NCBI GenBank assembly: GCA_963832715.1
Contig: CAWHVB010000006.1
Coordinates: 248,001 to 312,000, forward strand
Source: DATFVA01 sp963832715
GTDB taxonomy: Bacteria > Bacteroidota > Ignavibacteria > Ignavibacteriales > Ignavibacteriaceae
DNA: 64,000 nt
Reading direction: 5' to 3'
Part shown: positions 9,001-17,261 of the stretch, one piece after another
Layout: every line of letters starts with the position of its first letter
Numbering within the stretch: the first letter of the stretch is position 1
The notes under the pieces: model-generated
What the model was told of the DNA's origin: nothing
The model's database searches: none
Seen by the model: only the letters and a program-made list of their open reading frames with translations
Position numbers and translations under genes: made by a program

Positions 9001-9918
9001 AATCAATTCGCGGAAGAACTCGAAAAATCAGGAATCCCGGTTAGGAATGAAATCATTAACCGTATCAAATCCTTTATCCGGAATGTGAGAGATCATGGTT
9101 TTCTGCCTAAACAGCTTTATTTTGCAGTTAAACGATTCCATCGCTGGTACAAGCTAAATAAAGATGCATCCCTCTCAGCTCAGGCAGAAATGATCTTCGA
9201 ACTCTATGAGACTTATCATCTTTTCGATCTTGAAGAACAATATCCGGCTGTAAGAACAAGGTTCTTCCTTGAAACGGTTTTCTATGATTCTGCGCAGAGG
9301 TTTAAAGATGTTTTAAGCGAATTGGCCGTAAAGCAGCGACATCGTAAGATCTCCAAAGAGGAATCTCTTAAACTTATATCTGCGCTTAATTTTGAATTTG
9401 AACCGGACGAAAAAGAAAATTATTTCATTACCCGGTTGGGCTATCCGCATCTTAAACCATCAGATTCTGCAGAGCTGTTAAAAATAAAATCCGAGCTTGC
9501 AGGGCAGCCTAATCTTGTAGTTCAGCTGCAGGATGATGATGGGAATATGTTCCTCATCAGGAACCCGGTAAATCCAAAGGAAATCTCAAAACTCCATCAG
9601 CTCTTCCTCGAAGCAAATCTTACGGTTAACTTCAGGCCGGAGCATCAATATCTGGTTGCAGTATCTCAGCGCGGATTTATCATCGGTGGTTTGTTCTATA
9701 ACCGGAGCGATGAGGAAACTGTTCATATGGAAAAAATCGTCGTCTCTAACCGTTACAGGCGCAAAGGTATCAGCGAGGGTTTAATGAATGAGCTTATGAG
9801 CAGGTCAAAATCTGATAATATTAAATTCGTTACTACAGGATTCTTCCGTCCCGAGTATTTTTACAGGTTTGGCTTCAAGATAGAAAGAAAATATTCAGGA
9901 CTGGTTAAAGCCTTATAA
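5992..9918 (+). CDS. Acyl-CoA synthetase / unknown region / GNAT acetyltransferase fusion, 3' fragment
   Basis: 1308 codons open from TTG 5992 (first ATG 6010), the continuation of the previous fragment. Residues 20-420 complete the AMP-binding domain: ATP loop YTSGTTGEPKG, GFGMTEATGG, GWLATGDI, DRKKEIYKNVKGE and the C-terminal ELTPKGTYKR lid. This predicts ATP-dependent activation of a carboxylic acid, probably a fatty acid, to acyl-AMP and acyl-CoA. Residues about 420-1190 match no family I recognise; they are soluble, partly helical and without a signal peptide. The last ~100 residues are a GNAT acyltransferase fold with the acyl-CoA loop in VSNRYRRKGISEGLM. The GNAT part could modify lysines of the synthetase (inference from Pat-type regulation) or transfer the activated acyl group. 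Confidence 0.85.
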   Translation: MKNLKAMASGDKIKNDAVIKPDSLATLMYTSGTTGEPKGIMFSHTNIVYKRFCRAMAIPAIGEDDRFLAFLPLYHTFGRWLEMAGAIFWGAEYCFMENPAVETMIENMKLIKPTIFISIPKKWIQLYEYITTRVDIEEEDEDKIKQTVSDVTGGSLRWGISAAGYLPPDVFRFLQRYGVELMSGFGMTEATGGITMTPPFEYRENSLGKALPGMEIKLNEDGEILIRGAYVMINYYNQKPEETFDEEGWLATGDIMRMDKDGFIEIIDRKKEIYKNVKGETIAPQKIENLFRDFEFVRQVFLVGDHRPFNSVLIFPDLESVSSPLIGMDEQQRQEYFSSIIVTVNNFLAPFERILDFRLIDRAFSDAHRELTPKGTYKRRIIEKNFDAIINSMYKKDHLSLPLGRYEVKIPNWFLREKGALSRDVILADNVLSIPKVKSSLVIKILKGDQNVFQIGNYSYLINSKQIDLQDLLTNPFYFLGNVQLVDFAGQGIFRWFRKSEAEKDIEFVERVVPVSPDNEMVDNFAGISESGEISISALHYAAVLLQSEQIKENEESIKYFSDILKDTASNHYKLAVEIAFRPNLLNNVAVQRKMFSAALQTLRKDNFLKLLSLYTQIDPKFLNDEIITEINIVSRGGDNLKEIESVLQNLIQSTTPKTDLSETTIPQLFKLLVSYGINHPLSFERIRRTFLLQELYGLRKDIRDIAQKSRLEIRKLFTAWLGEVQRVAIDPETGEEYRWDDVLIFDQEISESDQLILKKAISGNQIIREAIFLFSGGVLVSLNNILPSGVWISSYSQIENRSVFRVTVQTRFQGGFDIAIHLNRNTSVEDIEEEIKWKVIAGTELYDDKLAAKFGGLWEGYNLWTEEFIGDESIERFIRREYKLNDEAAYEKLRNLWKFFVWNGAAAYFKFWRLSGMKTELANITPDGIIVSSHDYQTGCIITSFYKREQTDTILNLIMNFYESFVKQTEERYPLIKKASVWNAIFSGIIEADGVENGISLINQFAEELEKSGIPVRNEIINRIKSFIRNVRDHGFLPKQLYFAVKRFHRWYKLNKDASLSAQAEMIFELYETYHLFDLEEQYPAVRTRFFLETVFYDSAQRFKDVLSELAVKQRHRKISKEESLKLISALNFEFEPDEKENYFITRLGYPHLKPSDSAELLKIKSELAGQPNLVVQLQDDDGNMFLIRNPVNPKEISKLHQLFLEANLTVNFRPEHQYLVAVSQRGFIIGGLFYNRSDEETVHMEKIVVSNRYRRKGISEGLMNELMSRSKSDNIKFVTTGFFRPEYFYRFGFKIERKYSGLVKAL

Positions 9919-10019
9919 TTAAAAGAGGTACTGGTTTTTGCCGGAATAATTGTGATATTTTTCAAAGGTTATCCCCTCTGAATGTATTAAATTTATACAC
10001 AATCAATAAAGGTGGTTGA

Positions 10020-10253
10020 GTGGAAACTATTTTTGAACATAATGTCACAAAAAAAGAGCTCGAACTGCTTAAAGGATTCAATCCTGTAGGCAAGATCTCC
10101 AGCCGTGAAATTTATCTTCGGGAAAAAAATGAAGACAGATCTCTTGCCGATCTTTATCGTCTTTATGTTCTTCGCGGTGATAATTTGAGGGCGGAGGAGT
10201 TTCTTAATAGGATGCACGATTCGCAGTATAAGTATCTTTTATCATCATTCTGA
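10020..10253 (+). CDS. Small hypothetical protein (77 aa)
   Basis: Starts with GTG 10020 behind AAAGGTGG at a suitable distance. Charged, soluble and predicted helical (LADLYRLYVLRGDNLRAEEFLNRM), with no membrane segment or Cys/His cluster. I do not recognise a family. The helix-turn-helix-like spacing of the C-terminal half resembles a single TPR-like pair, but this is too short to call. It lies 100 bases after the acyl-CoA synthetase fusion, on the same strand. Confidence 0.55.
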   Translation: METIFEHNVTKKELELLKGFNPVGKISSREIYLREKNEDRSLADLYRLYVLRGDNLRAEEFLNRMHDSQYKYLLSSF

Positions 10254-10425
10254 GAAATAATTCTTGAAGCTGCAGTTTCTTGACACCTGCTTGTTAATGG
10301 AGAAATTTTCTCAAGGGGATTATTTTAAATTCTGATAAAACCCGCCTTGTGCTTCAGAAGTTTACCCCCATTGTCCACGAATATTTTTAATCATAAATTT
10401 CCCGTTTATTTTTTACAGGATTTTT

Positions 10426-10755
10426 ATGAAAACGATTGTTCTGCTTTCCATATCGAATATTTTTATGACTGTAGCCTGGTACGGGCATTTGAAATTTACA
10501 CAGGTTTCACTTTGGAAAGTTATTTTAATTAGCTGGGGAATAGCCTTCTTTGAATATTGTTTCCAGGTTCCTGCAAACAGGATCGGCTATGGGGAATTTA
10601 ATGTCGTTCAGCTGAAAACCATACAGGAAACTATAACTCTTACTGTATTTACAATATTTTCTATTTTGTACCTTAACATCCATTTCAGATGGAACCATGC
10701 AATCGGATTTGGACTCATTGTACTTGCTGTTTTTTTTATCTTTATGGACTGGTAG
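10426..10755 (+). CDS. DUF486 family small membrane protein
   Basis: 109 aa with four hydrophobic segments (about 2-20, 28-48, 62-82, 86-106). The motifs YGHLKF, ISWGIAFFEYCFQVPANR and the LKTIQE stretch match the DUF486 (DMT-superfamily-like) family found widely in Bacteroidota and Proteobacteria. The function is unknown; the fold suggests a small-molecule transporter half. Start ATG follows AGGA at a normal distance. Confidence 0.85.
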   Translation: MKTIVLLSISNIFMTVAWYGHLKFTQVSLWKVILISWGIAFFEYCFQVPANRIGYGEFNVVQLKTIQETITLTVFTIFSILYLNIHFRWNHAIGFGLIVLAVFFIFMDW

Positions 10756-10854
10756 AATAACGTAATCGGATTCTCCCTGTTCCATTTAAATATTTTTTTT
10801 AACTTTGGCTTAGATTAAAAAACATATTAAATAAGAAAACATAAAAATCCTGAA

Positions 10855-11346
10855 ATGAAATCTATGAAAATTTCCAGGAGAGAATTTTTTGTAAGATCTA
10901 CTGGCACGTTAGCTTTGATCTCAGCCAGCGGATTGATCAGTACAATATTAAACAGCTGTAAAGGCAGCGGACCCTCCGGCCCTTCCAGCGTGTCTGCAAT
11001 GCCGATAATACAGGCTTCAGTATCGAATAATGAAATAAGCGTCAGCCTTGATGCTTCCTCTCCTATAGCAGCAAAAAATACAAGAACTGTGGTGGAGTAT
11101 GCGGGCGGAAGTGAAGCCATTCTTGCCGAGCATAATTCTGACGATACATATAGAGCTATTTCCGGAATATGCACCCATCAGGGATGCTTTGTTACTGATT
11201 ATGATAGTTCGAATAACGTATTCGTCTGCCCATGTCACGGGTCGAGGTTTGATCTGAACGGAAATGTAGTACAGGGACCGGCTCCTTCCAAATTAATCCA
11301 GTATACTACAAGGGTAGAGAATAATTCCCTTATTATTACTTTATAA
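10855..11346 (+). CDS. Rieske [2Fe-2S] protein with Tat signal
   Basis: 163 aa. N terminus has a twin-arginine signal (SRREFF, then a hydrophobic stretch) ending in LNSC at Cys35, so it may also be lipidated. The Rieske cluster ligands are Cys106/His108 (CTHQGC) and Cys125/His128 (CPCHGSRFD). It is probably an extracytoplasmic one-electron carrier. No cytochrome b gene is next to it, so it is not a complete bc1 complex here; the convergent cytochrome c gene is a likely redox partner (inference). The short Rieske domain resembles arsenite-oxidase-small-subunit or QcrA-like proteins, but the partner is needed to decide. Confidence 0.92.
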   Translation: MKSMKISRREFFVRSTGTLALISASGLISTILNSCKGSGPSGPSSVSAMPIIQASVSNNEISVSLDASSPIAAKNTRTVVEYAGGSEAILAEHNSDDTYRAISGICTHQGCFVTDYDSSNNVFVCPCHGSRFDLNGNVVQGPAPSKLIQYTTRVENNSLIITL

Positions 11347-11372
11347 CAAAGTAACGGAAGGATTTTCTTGTA

Positions 11373-11912
11373 CTATTTCTCAGCCTCTTCTCTCGGTGCG
11401 TGCTTTTCCAGAGAATCATATGCTGATCCGCTCATTCCCGGAAGCTGTTCAAGGAAAGCAACCATCGCCCAGATCTTATCGTCAGAATGAGTTAAACCCC
11501 AGGCAGGCATGCCGGTCATCTTTATTCCATTTTTGGTTACCCAGAAAAGTTCCTCCGGAGGCATTTCCTTTGCACTGCGTGAAAGATCCGGTGCTTTGGG
11601 ATTAAGGCCTCTTGCCATCTCTGTTTCTTTTTTCCCGGGAGCTCCATGACATCCTTTACACATATGGTCATAATGTGCAAAGCCTTCTTTTATCATTTCC
11701 GGTGAATTCATAGAAGGAACCACTATTCCTTCTGAATGTTTTTCCACTGAATTATCCATTGTAGTATTCAGTACCCACCTGGTAAAACCCTTTTCTTTAT
11801 TGGCTGCACTTACATTGTACCAGCCCGAGTAAATTATGATCAATCCGATAATAACAACAACAACTATTGTAACTAAAACTCCGGCAAAAAATCTCATTTT
11901 ATACTGCCTCAC
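11373..11912 (-). CDS. Membrane-anchored monohaem cytochrome c
   Basis: 179 aa. An N-terminal hydrophobic anchor (about 7-30, VLVTIVVVVIIGLIIIYSG) is followed by one class I haem c domain with CKGCH and a distal Met in TGMPAWG. The domain resembles the c-type subunits of cbb3 oxidases and small electron carriers. It faces the periplasm and passes single electrons. The gene is convergent with the Rieske gene and divergent from the DUF4396 gene. Haem attachment needs cytochrome c maturation, and a ccmF gene lies 10 kb away. Confidence 0.92.
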   Translation of the reverse strand: MRQYKMRFFAGVLVTIVVVVIIGLIIIYSGWYNVSAANKEKGFTRWVLNTTMDNSVEKHSEGIVVPSMNSPEMIKEGFAHYDHMCKGCHGAPGKKETEMARGLNPKAPDLSRSAKEMPPEELFWVTKNGIKMTGMPAWGLTHSDDKIWAMVAFLEQLPGMSGSAYDSLEKHAPREEAEK

Positions 11913-12019
11913 TTTTAAACTTTAATATCCGCTAATCAAGTGATAATTAGCCTAAGCTTTTGTGACACAAGCCTCTATCACAATAATAATTGAAAATGAC
12001 AGCAGTCAAAGAGATTCGT

Positions 12020-12763
12020 ATGATGAAAATATATATTTTATTATTTACTAAACCGAAGCATAAAATGGATCTTTCCTTCCTGGGATTTTTAATGAACCCT
12101 TATTTTGTCGCCGCTTGGTATATTTTCGGACTTTTTGCAGCCGGTTGGGCATTTAACGATGTTCTTTATGTTAACACTCGTGTAAACCTTGCTCTTAAAC
12201 CCGGATGGATTGTAATAATTATCTTTTTTTCTGTGTTAGGTTTCTGGTTATACCTGGCAAGTTGCCGGCCCCGTGGTATCGAAAAGTATTCCGGTGAGGA
12301 GGAAAAGAAACGGTTTCAGGATTATGTAAAACCAACGTGGAAAAAAGTTATCGGATCAGTTATCCATTGCGTGGGTGGAGACGGTCTTGGAATAATGACG
12401 GCAATGGTGATATCAAGAATTATAGGGTTTGAATTCTGGACGGAGTTCTGGTTTGAATATGCTGTCGGATTTGCGTTCGGATGGTTTATATTCCAGTACA
12501 TCGCAATGAGGGAGATGGGTAACTCGCCTTTAATGTCCTTATGGAAAGGCGGACGTGCTGAATTTTTTTCGATGATAACAGTGATGCTGGGGATGGGATT
12601 AGTAATGAAATTTGTTACTCCGAACGTAGTCGGTCATCCGCCGAAACCCGATACAGCGGCATTTTGGGGATTCGGTTCCCTTGGATTAATCGTAGGGGCG
12701 ATTGTAACTTATCCGATGAACTGGCTTCTCGTGAAGATCGGCTGGAAACACGGAATGGGATAA
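12020..12763 (+). CDS. DUF4396 domain membrane protein
   Basis: About 247 aa. Six or so hydrophobic segments. The second half (VIHCVGGDGLGIMTAMVISR, REMGNSPLMSLWKGGRAEF) is the conserved DUF4396 region, which carries a His, Asp and Met pattern in membrane segments and is often found near copper and redox genes. The function is unknown. Starts at TTG 11990 or ATG 11996 are also open; I prefer ATG 12020 because AAAGAG lies just upstream. It is divergent from cytochrome c. Confidence 0.82.
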   Translation: MMKIYILLFTKPKHKMDLSFLGFLMNPYFVAAWYIFGLFAAGWAFNDVLYVNTRVNLALKPGWIVIIIFFSVLGFWLYLASCRPRGIEKYSGEEEKKRFQDYVKPTWKKVIGSVIHCVGGDGLGIMTAMVISRIIGFEFWTEFWFEYAVGFAFGWFIFQYIAMREMGNSPLMSLWKGGRAEFFSMITVMLGMGLVMKFVTPNVVGHPPKPDTAAFWGFGSLGLIVGAIVTYPMNWLLVKIGWKHGMG

Positions 12764-12818
12764 ACCCGGAGGCTGTCCCGGCAGAGGGGACCTGCTGAGA
12801 CAACTTCCTTATGTTCAA

Positions 12819-13229
12819 TTATTTATTATGCCTGTATCTCATCATTCCGCTGTGCATCATCATACCCTGATGCCCCATCATGCTTCTCATATAATTCCAC
12901 ATCTGGGGATAATTACTCATCATATTATACATTGAATTTGTAAGCGAGGTATCCTGGTTCGCTGTGGAGAACATATTGTTCATCATCATATTCCGTGCAT
13001 TCTGATCCTGCATCATATATCCCATCATATTATTCATAGCTTCAGGATTATTCACCAGTTGATGCATAAAATTCTGCATCATTTGAGGATTCGTTATGAT
13101 CTCCTGGATAGCCTCATTTTCGGTTTTTTGATTCTTCAGCAATTCACTATCCGGTTTGTTCTGTGCAAGCAGGAAAGTTACCCCGGCAAGCAAGAAAATT
13201 ACGATTGGAATTAAAATTCTGGACTTCAT
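12819..13229 (-). CDS. Secreted methionine-rich protein, probable Cu(I) binder
   Basis: 136 aa with a clear signal peptide (MKSRILIPIVIFLLAGVTFLLAQ) and 25 methionines, many in MM and MMM clusters together with His near the C terminus (GHQGMMMHSGMM). Such Met clusters are known to bind Cu(I)/Ag(I) in periplasmic chaperones (CopC, CusF, PcoE-like proteins). The composition plus the nearby efflux operon supports a periplasmic copper-buffering role; this is inference because no named family is evident. A strong ribosome binding site AAGGAGAAGAAAG precedes the ATG. Confidence 0.8.
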   Translation of the reverse strand: MKSRILIPIVIFLLAGVTFLLAQNKPDSELLKNQKTENEAIQEIITNPQMMQNFMHQLVNNPEAMNNMMGYMMQDQNARNMMMNNMFSTANQDTSLTNSMYNMMSNYPQMWNYMRSMMGHQGMMMHSGMMRYRHNK

Positions 13230-13376
13230 CTTTCTTCTCCTTCATTCTTTTTACGATCTAAATATAATGGATGAGAGAAAGGAGAGCGTTATAAATATAT
13301 TAGTTTCTTTTACAAATATCATAAAAAAACTGAGAAGTAGAGGGTATTCTGCCGGGTTGCTGTCAGCTTAATAATA

Positions 13377-13408
13377 AAAACCCGGAAAAGCTGAATTTTC
13401 CGGGTTTT
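13377..13408. terminator. Bidirectional terminator hairpin
   Basis: Perfect 13-bp stem AAAACCCGGAAAA / TTTTCCGGGTTTT with loop GCTGAA. A-tract before and T-tract after make it able to stop transcription in both directions. It sits between two divergent protein genes, so it must serve a transcript inside the gap. Confidence 0.75.
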
Positions 13409-13497
13409 AAGGAGTGGGTTTTAATTATTTGTATTCTGGAGACAAATATATCAAGGAATATTTTCAAACGTTCTGACATTAGACACTGAAAAAGGAG

Positions 13498-13526
13498 AAA
13501 AAAATCCCCCCGCAAAAAACGGGGGG
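13498..13526 (-). terminator. Rho-independent terminator facing the minus strand
   Basis: On the minus strand: CCCCCCG, loop TTTTTTG, CGGGGGG, A, then seven T. On the plus strand no T-run follows, so the orientation is clear. No protein gene ends here, which implies a non-coding transcript. Confidence 0.8.
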
Positions 13527-13672
13527 TTGCTCATCGTAATAGGATGATTCTCGCTATTAAAGGAGCAGATGGCTTGAGGTTAAATTTAATCCACTACCTC
13601 AACTTATTCTGTGATGTTTAATCCTCTTTTATCTTAATGGCATTCTTCTACCTGTCGATATCACAGAAGAAC
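13498..13672 (-). ncRNA. Candidate small RNA, about 175 nt
   Basis: The 590-base gap between the Met-rich protein and the TonB receptor has no convincing ORF, but the minus strand carries ordered helices ending in a strong terminator. They are TTCTTCT/AGAAGAA (13671-13665 with 13649-13643), TTGAGGT/ACCTCAA (13602-13596 with 13580-13574), TCATC/GATGA, then the C/G-rich terminator. A second pairing, TTCTGTGAT with ATCACAGAA (13668-13660 with 13615-13607), excludes the first helix, so the 5' part could switch. I do not recognise an Rfam class; it lacks the conserved cores of RNase P, SRP RNA and tmRNA. The 5' end is estimated from the first helix. Confidence 0.45.
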
Positions 13673-13819
13673 GTTTTTAATTAATGTCATAAATAAGTTT
13701 TATGTGATATTAGACAAAAAACTTTAAAATTTTTATTCGAAATTTAACCTCAATTTTACCGGAATGATACTACCAACAAAATACATGCTAAAACCGTTAA
13801 AAGCTCTTTGCACTTTTAT

Positions 13820-16144
13820 ATGAAGATTATTGCCCTATTCCTGCTCATAATAATGTTTAATATTTCTGCTCATGCTCAGAATTATCAAAGCACAATTAAA
13901 GGAACAATTTTGAATGCTGAGGGAAACCCTGCTGAACTGGTAAATATCATTATCGAGGGAACTAATTTCGGTACTTATACTGATAAAAATGGAAAATTTG
14001 AATTATCAAATCTTAATCCCGGGATTTATACGATGAAAATTTCATCGGTGGGATACAGGACCAAGGAAATCCAGGTGATATTAAAATCCGGGGATAATAT
14101 TTATCCTGATATTATCCTTGAAAAATCCGCAAAAGAACTACCCGAAATAGTGGTAAATGCTGACAAAATTAATAAATTCCAAAATCCCCCGAGTGAATAT
14201 ATCGCTAAACTGCCTGTAAAGGATATTGAGAATCCGCAATCGTACAGTGCCGCAACCCCCGAACTTCTCACTGAGCAGAATGTTGTGGAATATACAACCG
14301 CCCTTTCCTCCATCCCCGGCGGAAACATATCCTCGGAAAATGCAACCGGAATTACGGGCATATTTATCCGTGGTTTCCTGACTAATTCATTCATTAAAAA
14401 CGGTGTTTATAGCTTTAGTCCTGACGGCGGTGATCCACAGGTGATTGAAAGACTTGAATTGATAAGGGGACCTTCGGGACCGGTATATGGTACCTGGGGA
14501 ATCGGGTATGGAGGCCTGATAAACCGTGTAACGAAGAAACCATTTACCTCACCTTACTATAGTGCAGGAATGACTTTAGGGAGTTTCAACCTTCAAAGGT
14601 ACTACGGTGATGTAAATCTTCCGCTGAATGATGATAATAGTCTGCTTCTGAGAATAAATGCGGCTGTCCATTCGGAGGGAAGTTTCCAGGATTATGGATT
14701 TAAAAAAACAACTGTTATAGACCCTGTTTTTTTGTTCAGACCGAATGCAGATTTTAGCATTCTTGTGGAGGCTGAGTTTAATAAAATAGATCTGTCAGCT
14801 AATACATTGTTCGCTGGTGCGGCTTCTCTGGGGAAGAGCAGCATAAGTCAGATCAAAACAGATTATTTCAAATCATATAGTTCTGAAAATCTAACACATC
14901 CGCCCGCTGTCTCAAATAATTATTATTCAAAGATTGAATATAATCTTTCCGACAGCTGGAAATTAAGTTCAAATTTTGCCGTGGCTGACTATTCTTATAA
15001 TGGTTCCAGTGTTATCCCTATGTTTATAAATGATTCATTGCTTTCACGCAGAATTTATGATTTTAACGGAGATATAAATACATTCGATATACAGCCCGGA
15101 ATCGTCGGCAATTTCCTTATCGGGGAAATGAAGAACAGTTTCATTGGTGGATTTGATTATCAGTGGGTGGATGTCATCTCATCTGCATCTATTATACTGA
15201 CGGCAGATACTTTGAATTACCGCAAGGCTGTAATGCCAGTACTTAATGCCGCTAAGCTCAGAACCGGTTATGATTTGTCGCTTCGCTCGGATGAAAGCAG
15301 AAACTCCTACTCGGCTTATGCAAATGATATATTAAGTTTAACCGAAAAATTGGATATTCTGCTTGGATTGAGATACGATTATATGGATTATAATGGCACG
15401 AAAAATCTGGTAGCCGGAACTTATAATTCGAAACCATTTACCCAGGGCACATTCAGTCCCCAGGCGGGAATTACGTATCAGCTTATCAGCGACCAGCTCT
15501 CTGTTTTTGGAAATTACATGCAGGGGTTCAATTATATCACTTCAAATATACAGGGACAGAGTTTTGACCCTGAGTTTGCAAATCAGTTTGAAGGCGGAAT
15601 AAAAGCCGACTTGTTCAATAGCCGTCTCTCGTCAACTATTAGTTATTACAATATTAAAGTTTCCAATAAAGTAAGAAAAGATCCTTCCAACCCTCTCCTT
15701 TCTATTCAGGATGCATCACAAATCAGCAGAGGAATTGATGCTGATATCAGAACGAACCCTGTAGAAGGGTTGAATATTCTGCTCGGGTATGCATATAATA
15801 TGAGTAAGTTTGAAAAAGCCGATTCATCGCTGGTAGGTAAACGTCCGCTCGGTGTACCGGAACACATGGCAACATTGTGGCTAAGCTATAGTATTCAGGA
15901 GGGTGTTTTGCACGGGTTGGGTATCGGCGGCGGTCTTAACTACAGCAGTGATTATTTTTACGATGATCTTAATACTCTTACTATACCTTCCTACACTATT
16001 GTTAGAGGCAGCTTGTTTTACAATTATCAATCATTGAAACTCAACCTGACCATCGATAACCTTACTGATGAGAGATATTGGGATTATAACGGTTCGCCTC
16101 AAATGCCGGAGAGAATTTTATTCAATGTTATGTTTAACATTTAA
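13820..16144 (+). CDS. TonB-dependent outer-membrane receptor (siderophore type)
   Basis: 774 aa from ATG 13820 (the frame is open from TTG 13808). Signal peptide ending ISAHAQ; a carboxypeptidase-regulatory-like domain (about 23-105, typical of Bacteroidota receptors); a plug with GIFIRGFLTNSFIKNGVY and IERLELIRGPSGPVYG; and a 22-strand-type barrel ending NVMFNI. The plug resembles ferric-siderophore receptors (FhuA/FpvA class), so import of an iron chelate or another metal complex across the outer membrane is likely. Energy comes from TonB/ExbBD; a TonB-family gene is at 47.9 kb. A membrane histidine kinase follows after 40 bases, so the two are probably co-transcribed. Confidence 0.92.
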   Translation: MKIIALFLLIIMFNISAHAQNYQSTIKGTILNAEGNPAELVNIIIEGTNFGTYTDKNGKFELSNLNPGIYTMKISSVGYRTKEIQVILKSGDNIYPDIILEKSAKELPEIVVNADKINKFQNPPSEYIAKLPVKDIENPQSYSAATPELLTEQNVVEYTTALSSIPGGNISSENATGITGIFIRGFLTNSFIKNGVYSFSPDGGDPQVIERLELIRGPSGPVYGTWGIGYGGLINRVTKKPFTSPYYSAGMTLGSFNLQRYYGDVNLPLNDDNSLLLRINAAVHSEGSFQDYGFKKTTVIDPVFLFRPNADFSILVEAEFNKIDLSANTLFAGAASLGKSSISQIKTDYFKSYSSENLTHPPAVSNNYYSKIEYNLSDSWKLSSNFAVADYSYNGSSVIPMFINDSLLSRRIYDFNGDINTFDIQPGIVGNFLIGEMKNSFIGGFDYQWVDVISSASIILTADTLNYRKAVMPVLNAAKLRTGYDLSLRSDESRNSYSAYANDILSLTEKLDILLGLRYDYMDYNGTKNLVAGTYNSKPFTQGTFSPQAGITYQLISDQLSVFGNYMQGFNYITSNIQGQSFDPEFANQFEGGIKADLFNSRLSSTISYYNIKVSNKVRKDPSNPLLSIQDASQISRGIDADIRTNPVEGLNILLGYAYNMSKFEKADSSLVGKRPLGVPEHMATLWLSYSIQEGVLHGLGIGGGLNYSSDYFYDDLNTLTIPSYTIVRGSLFYNYQSLKLNLTIDNLTDERYWDYNGSPQMPERILFNVMFNI

Positions 16145-16184
16145 GTAATAGAAACGAATTTATAAACTTAAACTGACTGCATTT

Positions 16185-17261
16185 ATGAAAAAATTCAGAT
16201 TTATGAACTATTCAATTGAAAAACGGCTTCCAATTTTCATTTTCAGTCTTTTATTTGTTTCATTGGTGGTGTTTATAAGTTATTCATATCTCACTGTAAG
16301 AAAGAACTCCCTGGCTGCTGGATATGACCGCCTTAATACCTTAACGCACCAGTTCAGCTCTATTTTCGGTCTGCAGGCAAGGAATCTTGTTTCAATAACC
16401 AGTCAGACGGCTCAGGCGGATCCGGTTATGAATTTCCTGGTTAATCCGGATGATAATAACAAAGAAATACTTGATAACTATGATGAATTAAAATTTAACT
16501 ATGATACGCTTACACAGGCGGTTCAATTGTGGAGTAAGGATAAACAACTTCTTTACAGTACAAATAAAAAATTTACGTATTCAAATCTCGGTGATTCAGC
16601 ATTCACTATTGCCGCTTCTCCTGCCGGATATTTTATAGGAAGATTAAAATCGATAGGGGATACGGTAATTTTCCCTATGGTGATCTCGATCTCTGAAGCC
16701 AATCAGCTCTATGGATATGTGGTGAGATGGAGGAGGATTCACGCTACAAAAAAAGCAATAGAACAACTGACCTACTTATTGGGACGAAATGCAAATATTC
16801 TTATCGGTAACAAGGATAGTTCTGTTTGGACGAACCTCAGTGCGGTCATTAATGATTCCAGGCTCAATGCGCAGCGCACTGAGCATTCACTTGAGTATAT
16901 AAGCCGGCGTGGTGATCACGTCCTTGCAGAGGAAAATCCTATCCCCGGAACTCCCTGGATTTGTGTTGTCGAATTGAGTAAAGACCTGATCCTGAAGGAT
17001 ACAGGCAACTTCCTTAAGTGGGTCGTAATTTTTGGTTTACTCCTCCTTGTAATTGGATTTGCATTCACCTGGATTTTAAGCCGGAATATTACCAGGCCGC
17101 TGAATACATTGAGTATGGCTGCAGCTAAAATTGCCGAAGGAAACCATTTTTCACGTATTGAACTTAACAGGACTGACGAACTCGGCTTTCTTGCCGAGAG
17201 TTTTAATGAAATGTCTGCAAAGATCAGGAATTCCAAGGATGAACTCGAAAAGAAATATTAA
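16185..17261 (+). CDS. Membrane sensor histidine kinase, 5' fragment (sensor and HAMP)
   Basis: 358 aa. TM1 about 13-35, a periplasmic sensor of about 240 residues (cache-like by layout), TM2 about 276-298, then a HAMP linker (NITRPLNTLSMAAAKIAEGN ... LAESFNEM). The frame stops at TAA 17259 inside the coiled coil after HAMP. The +1 frame continues the coiled coil directly (INEVEEKNELLENSLKEKE) and carries the kinase core, so one extra base in 17246-17256 explains the split. It is downstream of the TonB receptor and could sense the same ligand or envelope state. Confidence 0.85.
   Translation: MKKFRFMNYSIEKRLPIFIFSLLFVSLVVFISYSYLTVRKNSLAAGYDRLNTLTHQFSSIFGLQARNLVSITSQTAQADPVMNFLVNPDDNNKEILDNYDELKFNYDTLTQAVQLWSKDKQLLYSTNKKFTYSNLGDSAFTIAASPAGYFIGRLKSIGDTVIFPMVISISEANQLYGYVVRWRRIHATKKAIEQLTYLLGRNANILIGNKDSSVWTNLSAVINDSRLNAQRTEHSLEYISRRGDHVLAEENPIPGTPWICVVELSKDLILKDTGNFLKWVVIFGLLLLVIGFAFTWILSRNITRPLNTLSMAAAKIAEGNHFSRIELNRTDELGFLAESFNEMSAKIRNSKDELEKKY

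Noticed and set aside
12775..12791. Hairpin GTCCC/GGGAC between convergent DUF4396 and Met-rich genes
   Set aside because: Only 5 bp, no T-run on either strand; too weak for a terminator call.
13156..13371. Plus-strand 71-codon frame across the Met-rich gene start
   Set aside because: Antisense to a signal peptide, no ribosome binding site or family resemblance.
17131..17255. Upstream extension of the histidine-kinase 3' fragment
   Set aside because: It is an out-of-frame shadow of the HAMP-coding sequence.
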